DNA of 24,244 bases from CAYTLW01 sp964438735. Lineage in GTDB: Bacteria; Myxococcota_A; UBA9042. The DNA is taken from positions 1 through 24,244 of the forward strand of contig CAYTLW010000115.1 in assembly GCA_964438735.1 (NCBI GenBank), in the 5' to 3' direction. Below are positions 14,971 through 23,486 of the stretch, in pieces. The stretch's first letter is position 1; every line of letters begins with the position of its first letter. The notes beneath the pieces are model-generated. The model ran no database searches and was not told the origin of the DNA. It saw only the letters and a program-made list of their open reading frames with translations. Both the position numbers and the translations under genes were made by a program.

Positions 14971-15774
14971 CTACTTGCTGCCGGCGCTGGTGGGCGCCTC
15001 AGGATCCGACAGCATGTCGGTGGGTTGTGTGTTGCCCCGCAGGGCTTCATCGAGGATCTCCAGCCATAACGCCAGGAGCTGCTCGGGGCGGATGCGCTGG
15101 CTGGCGACCACCTTGCCTTCGCCGGCTGCGTTGGCCACAGCCTGGGCCGCCGCGGCGTTCTGCTGGGCGACGAAACCATTGAGCGTGTGCTTGATGCGAT
15201 CCAGCTCCACCAGGTGGCGCTGGAATGTGGTGCTCAGCTTTCGCTGGGCCCACTTCGTGTAGCCGATCTGGAAGGTGTCCATGAGCATGTCGACCTTCTC
15301 CGGCTCCTTCTTGAGCTCGGGGAAGGCCGCGATGAGCGTTTCTCGCTGGGCCTGGTTGGCCACATGCAGCTTGCGCGTCACCAGGCCTTCGAGCTGGCCC
15401 GGCAGCGTCTCCTTCATCAGGTCCATCTCGCGATCCAGCCGGCTGCCGAAGCGCGCAATGATGTCGTCGACCTGTTTTTCGAGGGTGTCCGCCACGAAAG
15501 GCGAGACCTTCTTGCCGACGTCCATGGCCGCGGTCTGTATCTTGGGCAGCACGATGGCTGCGCGTGCCTCGAAGGCGGCCCCGATGTCCTCGCTCGAGAC
15601 GTTATTGACCGTCGAACGAACGTGTAGCGCGAAGATCACCAGCATGGCGATGATCAGCACCGGCGCCGCGTAGCTCAGCCGGCGCAGGTCGCGTTGCAGG
15701 TTCAGGTGCGTTTCGCAGAGCAGCTCGTTGTCGAGCCCTCCGACATCGGTCGGGATTCGCAGCCACGCGATCAT
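14971..15774 (-). CDS. single-pass membrane protein with long helical domain (cassette gene 1)
   Basis: A 267-residue protein of no recognised family. A ~34-residue N-terminal segment (with NLQRDLRRL) precedes one transmembrane helix (about 35-52, YAAPVLIIAMLVIFALHV). The rest is a long alpha-helical, amphipathic domain (about 60-240) and an acidic, flexible tail. Its layout, one short cytoplasmic segment, one helix and one external helical domain, matches cassette gene 2. Both have a Pro followed by a Leu/Glu/Gln-rich helix (VSPFVADTLEKQVDDII here; EVPVLIRNMLEQAVLDY there). ATG 15774 is preferred because GGGGGG precedes it by 4 bp; the frame extends much further upstream but as shadow of the MFS gene. 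The operon has its own promoter at 15859-15888. Function unknown. Confidence 0.85.
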   Translation of the reverse strand: MIAWLRIPTDVGGLDNELLCETHLNLQRDLRRLSYAAPVLIIAMLVIFALHVRSTVNNVSSEDIGAAFEARAAIVLPKIQTAAMDVGKKVSPFVADTLEKQVDDIIARFGSRLDREMDLMKETLPGQLEGLVTRKLHVANQAQRETLIAAFPELKKEPEKVDMLMDTFQIGYTKWAQRKLSTTFQRHLVELDRIKHTLNGFVAQQNAAAAQAVANAAGEGKVVASQRIRPEQLLALWLEILDEALRGNTQPTDMLSDPEAPTSAGSK

Positions 15775-15858
15775 GTCGCCCCCCTCGAAATCGGCCGGCC
15801 CCCAAAGCCGTCGATATGCGGGTCGCGCGCGGCGACCCAGACCCCTCGTGCGGAACCG

Positions 15859-15888
15859 ATTATAGAGGGGTGTCAACGGCCTGGACAA
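15859..15888 (-). promoter_or_regulatory. promoter of the two-gene membrane cassette
   Basis: On the minus strand TTGTCC (15888-15883) and a perfect TATAAT (15864-15859) are separated by 18 bp. A second TTGACA sits inside the spacer (15876-15871), too close to serve this -10. The start point would be about 80 bp upstream of the ATG at 15774. The promoter lies just past the stop of the MFS gene, so the cassette can be expressed independently. Confidence 0.65.
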
Positions 15889-15899
15889 GCAGGTTCGAA

Positions 15900-17147
15900 C
15901 TATTCGGAGACGTTTATCTTTCGGGAATCCGGCGCCGATTCCGCCGGCTCGCCGCCCTTGCGGCCCCAGCGATGTTCTGCCGCCAGCCAGCCGACCATCG
16001 ACACCGTGCCCAGCAACGCCGCCGCGCTGAACATGTAGCCGTCGCCATGGCGATCGGCCACCGCACCAAATGCAGGCGGTACCAGCAGGAAGGCCACATC
16101 CCAGAGGGCGGTGAACATCGCCAGCGCGGAGCCACGCACCGCTTCGGGTGTGCGTTCGGCCACCTGGCTGGTGAGCACGGGGAAGGCGTAGCCATGGCCG
16201 ATTCCGCCGAGCAATCCGGCCACGGCCAGGGTGTCCAGGTCGTGCACTCCGGCCAGCGCCAGGGCCCCGACCACACACATGGCCAGCGAGGGGGCGACCA
16301 TATTGGCGGTGCCAAGTCGGTCCGGGATGCGCGCGCCCAGCAGGCGCACGCAGACCGAGCCGCCGGCGTACGTCAACCAATAGGTGGCCGGCCACTCGAT
16401 GCCGCGATCCTTGGCCACGACCGTGGCGAAGGTGCCGAAGAGCATGACCAGCCCGGCGAAGATGCACGTCGCCAGCCAGACGGGCCAGAGGCTGCGTCGG
16501 CGCAGGGCGCGGAGGACCTCGGCGGGGCCGGGCGGTGCGTGGCTGGCGTGGGTGACCGGTTCCTTGATGGGCCGCAGGGCCAGCAGGGAGGTGATCATCA
16601 CCAGGCCCAGGATCGGCAGGAACCAGGCCAGGTCCACGGCGTTGACGCCGAATCGTTCGGCTGCCGGGTTGACCAGCAGCGGGAGCAGACCGCTGATGCC
16701 AAACAGGGCGATACCCTCGGTCCGCCGGGCCGCGGGTACGATGTCTGTGCAGAAGGTGAAATAGCCGGTGAACAGGGCCGCCGTGCCGATGCCGAATACG
16801 ACGCGCACCGCGTAGGCGGCCGGGCCGATGCTGTCGATGCCGGCGATGCCGACCATGGCGGCGCCCGAGATGAGGGTGCCGACGGTCAATGTGGGTTTGC
16901 GGCCCCAGCGATCCAGGCTCCAGCCGATGAGCGGTCGCAAGACCAGGCCGCCGATGGCCGCGGCGCCCATGACGGCGCCGATCTGCGAACGCGAGGCGCC
17001 CAGGTGGGCCAGGTAGAGCGGGAAGAGCAGCATGGACGCCCAGCCCACCGCCTGTATGAAGTGGGCGGTGACCAGCAGGCCGAAGGCGCGCGTGAACAGC
17101 GGCGCTGGGGGCGCGGGAGGCGCAGCGCTGGCGGCGGGGGCCGGCAT
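15900..17147 (-). CDS. MFS transporter
   Basis: A 415-residue protein with about twelve hydrophobic segments, the usual size and topology of the major facilitator superfamily. The loop between helices 2 and 3 carries the family motif A in the form GWSLDRWGRKPTL, and TGYFTFCTDIVPAARRTEG fits the later part of the N-terminal half. Substrate unknown; drug/proton antiport or small-metabolite export are common in this group. ATG 17147 is chosen because the Ala/Pro-rich N-terminus leads straight into helix 1, and it begins 4 bp after the stop of the methyltransferase gene. The two genes therefore form an operon, and translation is probably coupled. No strong ribosome-binding site is seen. Confidence 0.93.
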   Translation of the reverse strand: MPAPAASAAPPAPPAPLFTRAFGLLVTAHFIQAVGWASMLLFPLYLAHLGASRSQIGAVMGAAAIGGLVLRPLIGWSLDRWGRKPTLTVGTLISGAAMVGIAGIDSIGPAAYAVRVVFGIGTAALFTGYFTFCTDIVPAARRTEGIALFGISGLLPLLVNPAAERFGVNAVDLAWFLPILGLVMITSLLALRPIKEPVTHASHAPPGPAEVLRALRRRSLWPVWLATCIFAGLVMLFGTFATVVAKDRGIEWPATYWLTYAGGSVCVRLLGARIPDRLGTANMVAPSLAMCVVGALALAGVHDLDTLAVAGLLGGIGHGYAFPVLTSQVAERTPEAVRGSALAMFTALWDVAFLLVPPAFGAVADRHGDGYMFSAAALLGTVSMVGWLAAEHRWGRKGGEPAESAPDSRKINVSE

Positions 17148-17151
17148 GGGC

Positions 17152-18114
17152 TCAAGCCTGCCGAACCAGGCGCCAGGAGCGGTGGATTCGCCGGTTGCGG
17201 AAGTCTTTGGGGACGGTCTGCTCGCTCGTCTCTTCGCCATCGAGGCCGGCGAAGGCGGCTGGATCGAGGCGGAAGCGGCGGAAGTTGGTGGAAAACCACA
17301 ACACCCCGCCCGGCGTCAGCAGGTTGCGGACCGCCTGGACGAGCTCCACGTGCTCGCGCTGCAGATCGAAGGCGGGCGCGCCGCGGGAGGTGTTGGAGAA
17401 GGTCGGCGGATCCAGCACGACCAGGTCATAGGAAAGGCCCTGCGAATGGGCCTGAGCCAGCCACTGCCGGCCATCTGCGCGTTCGAGACGATGCTCGCTG
17501 CCGTCCAGGTCGTTCAGCGCCAGGTTGCGAGCCGCCCGCGACAGGTAGTTGGCGTTCAGATCGATGGTGGTGGTGCTGGTCGCGCCGCCCGCGCCGGCGT
17601 AGACGGAGAAGGCGCCCGTGTAGCCGAAGAGGTTCAACATGCGCCGGCCGCCGGCCTCGCGGCGCACCCGGTCGCGGGTGATGCGGTGGTCCAGGAACAA
17701 GCCGGTGTCCAGGTAGTCGACCAGGTTGACCTCGAAGCGCAACCCGCCCTCACCTACCTGCAGCGTCTCGTCCCGTCGGGCCAGGCGTTCATATTGCTGC
17801 GCGCCACGCTGTCGCTGCCGTCGCTTGAGGTGGATCCGGGTCGGCGGCACCCCCAGGGCTTCGCTCAATCCGGCGCAGAGCGCCTGCAGCCAGGCCTCGT
17901 GTTCGGCGGCATCTCTCTGGTGCGGGCGGGCGTACTCGGCGAGGTGCAGGTGGCCCTCGTAGTCGTCCACAGCCAGCGGGATCTCGGGGATGTCGCGATC
18001 GTAGATCCGAAAGCAGGTGACCCCCTCACGCTTGCGCCATGCGGCAAGGCGGCGACGATTCTTCGCCACCCGGTTGCAGAGCATGGTCACGTGGTCTGTC
18101 GTGGTGCTGGCCAC
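17152..18114 (-). CDS. rlmK: RlmK-type 23S rRNA methyltransferase, stand-alone
   Basis: A 320-residue S-adenosylmethionine-dependent methyltransferase. The N-terminal part (NRVAKNRRRLAAWRKREGV and FRIYDRDIPEIPLAVDDY) and the downstream LVDYLDTGLFLDHR, NLFGYTGAFSVYA, GGATSTTTIDLNANYL and VLDPPTFSN are those of the RlmK half of E. coli RlmKL, which makes N7-methylguanine 2069 in 23S rRNA. In E. coli this half is fused behind the RlmL (m2G2445) enzyme; here it stands alone. The DPPTF motif supports catalytic competence. The start is taken as GTG 18114 because AGGAG lies 7 bp upstream; an internal ATG at 18084 has no such site. The frame continues upstream but that part is not protein-like. Acts in the cytoplasm on the ribosome. 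Confidence 0.88.
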   Translation of the reverse strand: MASTTTDHVTMLCNRVAKNRRRLAAWRKREGVTCFRIYDRDIPEIPLAVDDYEGHLHLAEYARPHQRDAAEHEAWLQALCAGLSEALGVPPTRIHLKRRQRQRGAQQYERLARRDETLQVGEGGLRFEVNLVDYLDTGLFLDHRITRDRVRREAGGRRMLNLFGYTGAFSVYAGAGGATSTTTIDLNANYLSRAARNLALNDLDGSEHRLERADGRQWLAQAHSQGLSYDLVVLDPPTFSNTSRGAPAFDLQREHVELVQAVRNLLTPGGVLWFSTNFRRFRLDPAAFAGLDGEETSEQTVPKDFRNRRIHRSWRLVRQA

Positions 18115-18204
18115 CGGGGCGCTCCTGACGCCACCCGTGAGCCGGGTCGGCGCGCCACGGGGTTGTGCCCTGTTTTGGTGGCGCTGGCCAGTGGGATGGG
18201 GGGT

Positions 18205-18210
18205 TATGCT
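18205..18210 (+). promoter_or_regulatory. possible -10 element of the large lipoprotein gene
   Basis: TATGCT in the context GGTTATGCT (18202-18210), also found before the protease gene. No matching -35 element is seen at 16-18 bp, and the leader would be about 85 bp. The rest of the 188-bp divergent region shows no other convincing signal. Confidence 0.25.
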
Positions 18211-18302
18211 ACGATCGCTCACGCAGCAGGCGATGGGGTTCAAGCCGGCAGATCGGGGTGCCCGCCCACGTCCACTGCAAAAAGCATGCTCAGGAGACGC
18301 CC

Positions 18303-21300
18303 ATGATCCGCGTCCCGCTCGACGCATTTCGCCCGCTGGCATCGCTCCTGATCGCCCTTGCCCTGTGCGCCTGCGGCGAAGACAGCGATGGCGCCGACCC
18401 CGCCGACGGCGCGGTGACGTCGGCGGATACCGCGGCCCATATCGACAAGGGAGACATCGCGGCCACCGACGGCGGCTGCACCGCCGACGAACAGTGCGCG
18501 CCCGGCGACAATGTCTGCACCCCCAACCGCTGTGTCGCCGGCGCATGCGCCCCCGTGCCCCTGGACGCTGGCCCCTGTGACGATGGCGACGTCTGCACCG
18601 CCAACGACACTTGCGCCGGGGGCGTCTGCGTGGCCGGACCCAACGCCTGTGCATGCAAGAAGAACAATGACTGCCTGTCGCGCGACGATGGCGACCTCTG
18701 CAATGGCGTGCCGCGCTGCGACACCTCGGTGGTGCCCCATGTCTGCGTGCCCGATCCCATGACCGTCATCGCCTGCGACAGCGCGGACGACACCGCCTGC
18801 CAGCGCAATCGCTGCCAGCCCGCGACCGGTGAGTGCAAGATGGCGGCGGCACCCGACCAGACGCCCTGCTCTGATGGGGATCCCTGCTCCCCGGAGGATC
18901 GCTGCATGGCCGGCAAATGTGTCGGCTCCAAGGCGTCGGCTTGTGCCTGCAAGGTGGACGCCGACTGCGCCGCCGCCGATGACGGCGACGTCTGCAACGG
19001 CAAGTTGTATTGCGACACCGCCGTCTTCCCCTTTGCATGCAAGACCAATCCCGCGTCCATCGTCTCCTGCAGCGCCGCCAAGGACACCGCCTGCAGCAAG
19101 AACACCTGCGATCCCAAGACCGGCATCTGTGACCCTGCGTCCGTGGCCGACGGCACCCCGTGCGACGACACCGACCCGATGACCGTGGGCGACACCTGCA
19201 ACCAGGGCAGCTGCAAGCCTGGCAAGTCCATCAAGTTCTGCGATGGGACGAGCGACTGCGCCGCGTTCGAGGATGGCAACTGGTGCAACGGCGTGACGTT
19301 CTGCAACAAGGTCACGTCGAAGTGCGAGGTCAATCCTGCCAGCGTGGTGGTCTGCCCGACCGTGAACGACACCGCCTGCAGCAAGAACCAATGCCTGCCT
19401 GGCACCGGCCAATGTGTGCCCACGCCGGTCGCCGACAAGGCCGCCTGCGACGATGGCGACGACTGCACCAAGGGGGATCACTGCGTGGGCGGCACATGCG
19501 CCCCCGGCACCAACACCTGCCTGTGCAAGAAGAACGCCGACTGCGTCGCCAAAGACGACGGCAACCTGTGCAATGGCGTGCTCTTCTGCAACGTGCAATC
19601 GGGCACCTGCGAAGCCAACGCCGCTTCGGTCGTGACCTGTCCGACCGTGGACGACAACGCCTGCAGCAAGAACATATGCGCGCCCAAGACCGGCAAATGC
19701 GCGATGGTTGCGCAGGCCAAAGGCATCGCTTGCAGCGATAACGACGCCTGCACGGTGGGCGATACCTGCGCCGACGGCAAGTGCGCGCCCGGCCAGAACA
19801 CCTGCCTGTGCAAGACCGACGGTGACTGCGCAGCCAAGGAGGATGGCGACCTGTGCAACGGCGTCCTGTTCTGCAACAAGCAGACCGGCGACTGCGAGCT
19901 GAACAAGGCCACCACCATCACCTGCCCGACGGTGGACGATACGACCTGTCGCAAGAACACCTGCCAGGCCAAGACCGGCAAGTGTCTGCTCATCCCCGTC
20001 GCCAACGGCAGCGCTTGCGATGATGGCAGTGCGTGCACCAAAGCAGACGCCTGCCTGGCCGGCGCCTGCGTCGGCGTGCAGACCTGCCAGTGCGAGAGCC
20101 ACGCCGACTGCGCTGCGCTGGAGGACGGCGACCTGTGCAACGGCGTGCTCTACTGCGACAAGTCCGGACCGGCGCCCAAGTGCCTGGTCAACGCCAAGAC
20201 CGTAGTCACCTGCGTCGCGCTCGATGGCCAGCCCTGCGTGGTCAACACCTGCAACCCAGCCACCGGCATCTGCCAGCCGAAGGCCAAGGCCAAGGGCGAG
20301 CCCTGCGAAGATGGCGACAAATGCACCACCAAGGACACCTGCGCCGCGGGCCTGTGCAAGGGCGGCCCGGCGCTGGACTGCACCGACAACAAGCCGTGTA
20401 CCGACGATGGCTGCGACGCCAAGTCCGGCTGCACGTTCGACCCCAAGACCTGCGATGACGGCAACACCTGCACCCTGGACAGCTGCGAAGCCAAGACTGG
20501 CAAGTGCAGTTCGTCGGCCAAGCCCTTGGAAGGCAATGTCTGCAACGCCGACAACAACGGCTGCACGGTCAACGACGTATGCAAGGCGGGCAGCTGCCTC
20601 ACGGGCCTGAAGGCGATCTGCAATCTGCCGGTGAAGGACTGCCAGCAGGCGGCCTGCCAGACCACCGGCAACACCGGCTACAAGTGCGTGGTCTTGACCA
20701 GCCCCGACGGCGCCGCCTGCCTGGGCGATGATGGCTGCATCGCTGGTGGCACGTGCAGCAAGGGCACGTGCCAGCCCGGCAAGGACGAGAAGTTCTACGA
20801 AAAGGCCATCGCCGCCAGCGCCCTGGCAGCGCAGGACAAGGCCGTCGTGGTCTCCACCGACGTGGTCGGCGTCGCCGCCATGCCCGATGGCGGCGTGCTC
20901 ACGGCCAGTCACGCCGTCAAACCCCTGCCCGGGGGCGCCAAACAGACCTGGTGGTGGATCGGCCGCCTCTCCGCCTGGGGCACGCCCCTGTGGACCCACC
21001 TGGCCGGCACCCCGGCCGGCAAGCCGTCGACGACCAGCGCACATCGGGCCCTGGCCCTGGTGGTCGGTGCCGATGGCGGCGCCGTGGTGGCCGGACGCAT
21101 CGCTGATGGTGGCGACAAGATCGGCGTGCTGGTGCTGGACGACAAGGGCAAGGCCAAGTGGATGAAGGCCTGGCCCCAGGGCAAGGAGGTGCGCACGGTA
21201 CGGGCGGTGGACCGGCTGCTGGACGGCTCCATCGCCGTGATCAGTCGAGCCGACTACAAAGACGCCAAGGGCAAAGCCGCCAGCGTGCCCACAGTGCTGC

Positions 21301-23444
21301 GCCTGTCCAAGGGCGGCGCGGTGACCTGGCAGGCCGACCTGGCCCCGCTCGACGGTGCCGGACAACATGACCCTGTCGCTGCCCTGCACTGGCCCACCGG
21401 CGGCGGCTTCGTGCTGGGCAACAACGCGCAGGCCATCGCCTCGGACAGCCATGGCAAGCTCTGGCGCGTGACCGACGAGGGCAAGGTGGCCTGGCAAAGG
21501 AGCTGGTCGACCTGGCTCGGCACGCGTGCGGCCGCGTTCGTCGCCATCAGCGATACCAAAGGCGCGGACACGGGGTTCGCCATCGCCGGCGCGAAGCTGG
21601 TGGGCAAGGCCCCTCAGGGCTGGCTGCTGCGGGTCGACAAGGCCGGTCAGCCCATGTGGCAGCGCGCCATCTCCAAGGCCTGGCAATTGACCGGTATCGC
21701 CCACCTGGGCGGTGGACTGCTGACCATGGCCGGGCAACGGCAGCCGCTGCCCAACATCCAGCAGGCCTGGCTGGCTGGCACCGACATCGCTGGTCACTTG
21801 ACCTGGCAACATACCTACGCGGCGAGCGACCAGGCTGGGCTGAAGGCCATCACGGCGGCCGGCATGGGCGCGGTCGCGCTCGGCCACGCCAAGACAGGCG
21901 CTGGTCATCACCTGCTGGCCATCAGTACCGATGCCTGGGGACACGTTGATTGCAAGGGCGCCGGCCTCTGCGCCAAGAAGTCCGCCCCGATCTGCGACGA
22001 CGGCAAACCCTGCACCATCGACCTCTGCCACCCGACCAAGGGCTGCGTGCACTATGACGCCGACGGCCAGGATTGCGACCCCGAAGACGGCTGCACCCTG
22101 CAGGCCGCCTGCAAGGCGGGCGCATGCGTCAAAGGCGCCAACGGCCGCTACTTCGAGACCGGCGTTGCCAGCGCCGGCTTGAAGACGGTGCACGGCGTGG
22201 TGGCGACCCACAACGACGGCATCGGTCTGGTCGGCAGCGATGGCGGCCAGCCGAGATACGTGCGCCTGTCGGCCACCGGCGAGCAGCTGATGGCCGCGAC
22301 CGCCACCCTGCCCACGGGCCTGGCGATGGACTGGCTTGGCGGCGCGGTGGGTCTGGCCGATGGCTCGGTGGTGGTCACCGGTCATAAGGGCAAGGAGTTC
22401 GGCCAGGGCGAGACCTCCAAGGCCGCTTCAGTGGCTCGAATCGCCGCCGACGGCAAGCTGCTCTGGGCGCAGATCACCTGCGATTACTGGAGCGGTCCCG
22501 CGGTCTGCACCGCCGAAGACCTGGTGCTGGCCGGCGGCGGTCTGCACGTGCTCACGGTGACGGTGCATCGCGGTATGTCGGGCGCCTGGCAGGCCTCGGG
22601 CATCATCACGGTGCAGCGGCGTGACGTCACCGACGGCAAGCTGGTCGGCAACGCGCTGAAGATGCAGCACAAGGGCCTGTTGGAGACCGGTCGTCCCTAT
22701 CGTGTTGGCGCGGTGCTACGCGCCAAGGGAGGGCTGCTCCTGGGCGGCGACTACAACCTCGTCTACCAGGGGGCGCCGCCCACCGGCGTCTTTGCCCACG
22801 CCGTCTCACTCAGCGCCGGGCAGACGATCTGGATCGGACTGCACAAGCCCTGGATGCGATTTGGCGGTGTGGTGGATACGCCGGATGGTGGCGCCCTGAT
22901 CGCCGGCAACTCCCTGGCCGCCAACGGCACCCAGCAGGTGCGCATGGTCCGCTTCGATGGCAAGGGAAAGCAGGTCTGGGCGTCGAGCTCCAAGGGGGAC
23001 GACTTCCAAGTCACCTCCCTGGTGGCCGCCGGCCCCCATCACCTGCTGTCGGGGCGCCAGGGCGGGGCCCAGGTCCGACTGGGTCTGCGCTTGATCGACC
23101 AGCTGGGCAAGGGGGTCTGGGCGCGCACCTATGGGCCTGCAACCGGCCTGATTGGCGGCATCACCGGACCGGCGGTCGCTCCGCTGAAGAACGGCCACGT
23201 CACGGGCGCAGCGGTGACCACAGTAGCCGGCACCAGCGTACTCGTCGTGCGCACCGACCCGTGGGGCTGGCCCGATTGCGCCAAGTCCGGCAAGTGCATG
23301 GCCAAGACGGCGTCCGACTGCGACGACAAGAACCCCTGCACCGCCGATCTCTGCGTGGGCGGCAGCGGTTGCAGCTATCCAGCGCTGGCCGACGGCCTGG
23401 CTTGTGGGGTCGGCAAGACCTGCAAACAAGGCAGTTGCAAGTAG
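18303..23444 (+). CDS. giant cysteine-rich, double beta-propeller lipoprotein
   Basis: A 1,713-residue protein. It starts with a type II signal peptide (LASLLIALALCA before Cys, about residue 22) and an acidic linker. A cysteine-rich region follows (about 59-825, roughly 110 Cys), mostly six repeats of 94-98 residues, each with about 14 Cys and a DDGDLCNG-type core. Two propeller-like domains come next (about 830-1210 and 1282-1650). They are separated by a Cys-rich hinge (about 1215-1275) and closed by a Cys-rich cap (about 1655-1713). Hinge and cap both start after a D-x-W-G-x-x-D-C motif and share CDD..PCT.DLC. The Cys pattern (CDDGDxCTxxDxC) is common in surface proteins of Myxococcota-type bacteria and implies many disulfides formed outside the cytoplasm. 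Function may be adhesion or ligand binding. ATG 18303 has AGGAG 6 bp upstream. Confidence 0.92.
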   Translation: MIRVPLDAFRPLASLLIALALCACGEDSDGADPADGAVTSADTAAHIDKGDIAATDGGCTADEQCAPGDNVCTPNRCVAGACAPVPLDAGPCDDGDVCTANDTCAGGVCVAGPNACACKKNNDCLSRDDGDLCNGVPRCDTSVVPHVCVPDPMTVIACDSADDTACQRNRCQPATGECKMAAAPDQTPCSDGDPCSPEDRCMAGKCVGSKASACACKVDADCAAADDGDVCNGKLYCDTAVFPFACKTNPASIVSCSAAKDTACSKNTCDPKTGICDPASVADGTPCDDTDPMTVGDTCNQGSCKPGKSIKFCDGTSDCAAFEDGNWCNGVTFCNKVTSKCEVNPASVVVCPTVNDTACSKNQCLPGTGQCVPTPVADKAACDDGDDCTKGDHCVGGTCAPGTNTCLCKKNADCVAKDDGNLCNGVLFCNVQSGTCEANAASVVTCPTVDDNACSKNICAPKTGKCAMVAQAKGIACSDNDACTVGDTCADGKCAPGQNTCLCKTDGDCAAKEDGDLCNGVLFCNKQTGDCELNKATTITCPTVDDTTCRKNTCQAKTGKCLLIPVANGSACDDGSACTKADACLAGACVGVQTCQCESHADCAALEDGDLCNGVLYCDKSGPAPKCLVNAKTVVTCVALDGQPCVVNTCNPATGICQPKAKAKGEPCEDGDKCTTKDTCAAGLCKGGPALDCTDNKPCTDDGCDAKSGCTFDPKTCDDGNTCTLDSCEAKTGKCSSSAKPLEGNVCNADNNGCTVNDVCKAGSCLTGLKAICNLPVKDCQQAACQTTGNTGYKCVVLTSPDGAACLGDDGCIAGGTCSKGTCQPGKDEKFYEKAIAASALAAQDKAVVVSTDVVGVAAMPDGGVLTASHAVKPLPGGAKQTWWWIGRLSAWGTPLWTHLAGTPAGKPSTTSAHRALALVVGADGGAVVAGRIADGGDKIGVLVLDDKGKAKWMKAWPQGKEVRTVRAVDRLLDGSIAVISRADYKDAKGKAASVPTVLRLSKGGAVTWQADLAPLDGAGQHDPVAALHWPTGGGFVLGNNAQAIASDSHGKLWRVTDEGKVAWQRSWSTWLGTRAAAFVAISDTKGADTGFAIAGAKLVGKAPQGWLLRVDKAGQPMWQRAISKAWQLTGIAHLGGGLLTMAGQRQPLPNIQQAWLAGTDIAGHLTWQHTYAASDQAGLKAITAAGMGAVALGHAKTGAGHHLLAISTDAWGHVDCKGAGLCAKKSAPICDDGKPCTIDLCHPTKGCVHYDADGQDCDPEDGCTLQAACKAGACVKGANGRYFETGVASAGLKTVHGVVATHNDGIGLVGSDGGQPRYVRLSATGEQLMAATATLPTGLAMDWLGGAVGLADGSVVVTGHKGKEFGQGETSKAASVARIAADGKLLWAQITCDYWSGPAVCTAEDLVLAGGGLHVLTVTVHRGMSGAWQASGIITVQRRDVTDGKLVGNALKMQHKGLLETGRPYRVGAVLRAKGGLLLGGDYNLVYQGAPPTGVFAHAVSLSAGQTIWIGLHKPWMRFGGVVDTPDGGALIAGNSLAANGTQQVRMVRFDGKGKQVWASSSKGDDFQVTSLVAAGPHHLLSGRQGGAQVRLGLRLIDQLGKGVWARTYGPATGLIGGITGPAVAPLKNGHVTGAAVTTVAGTSVLVVRTDPWGWPDCAKSGKCMAKTASDCDDKNPCTADLCVGGSGCSYPALADGLACGVGKTCKQGSCK
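18648..20374 (+). repeat. six tandem Cys-rich modules of 94-98 residues
   Basis: Equivalent cysteine codons at 18654, 18948, 19239, 19524, 19809 and 20091 mark the six units. Each unit carries a DC pair, a (D/E)DG(D/N)xCNG core, a (V/I)xCPTVxDxxC-like middle and a C-terminal CxDGxxCTxxDxCxxGxC block. Units 3 to 5 are the most alike; unit 3 lacks the first cysteine of the module. DNA identity is lower than protein similarity, so the expansion is not recent. Confidence 0.88.
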
Positions 23445-23486
23445 CGCAGCTGCACATAAGGCAGGGCGCCCATCCGTCCGCGACGG

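Noticed and set aside
15871..15876. TTGACA inside the spacer of the cassette promoter, read as the -35 box
   Set aside because: It lies only 6 bp from the TATAAT and no -10 occurs 16-18 bp after it, so the TTGTCC further upstream fits better.
17152..18654. Methyltransferase gene extended to a start at 18654
   Set aside because: The first 180 codons are Arg-rich shadow of the lipoprotein gene's opposite strand, and a good AGGAG site selects GTG 18114.
18648..20374. Regular repeats resembling a CRISPR-like or satellite array
   Set aside because: The period is in codons, the repeats are conserved as protein and lie inside one open frame, so they are coding modules.
18240..22385. 1,381-codon open frame opposite the giant lipoprotein
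   Set aside because: Long antisense frames arise here because the repeated Cys/Gly/Asp codons rarely give stops on the other strand; the translation is low-complexity Ala/Gly/Val with no recognisable domain.
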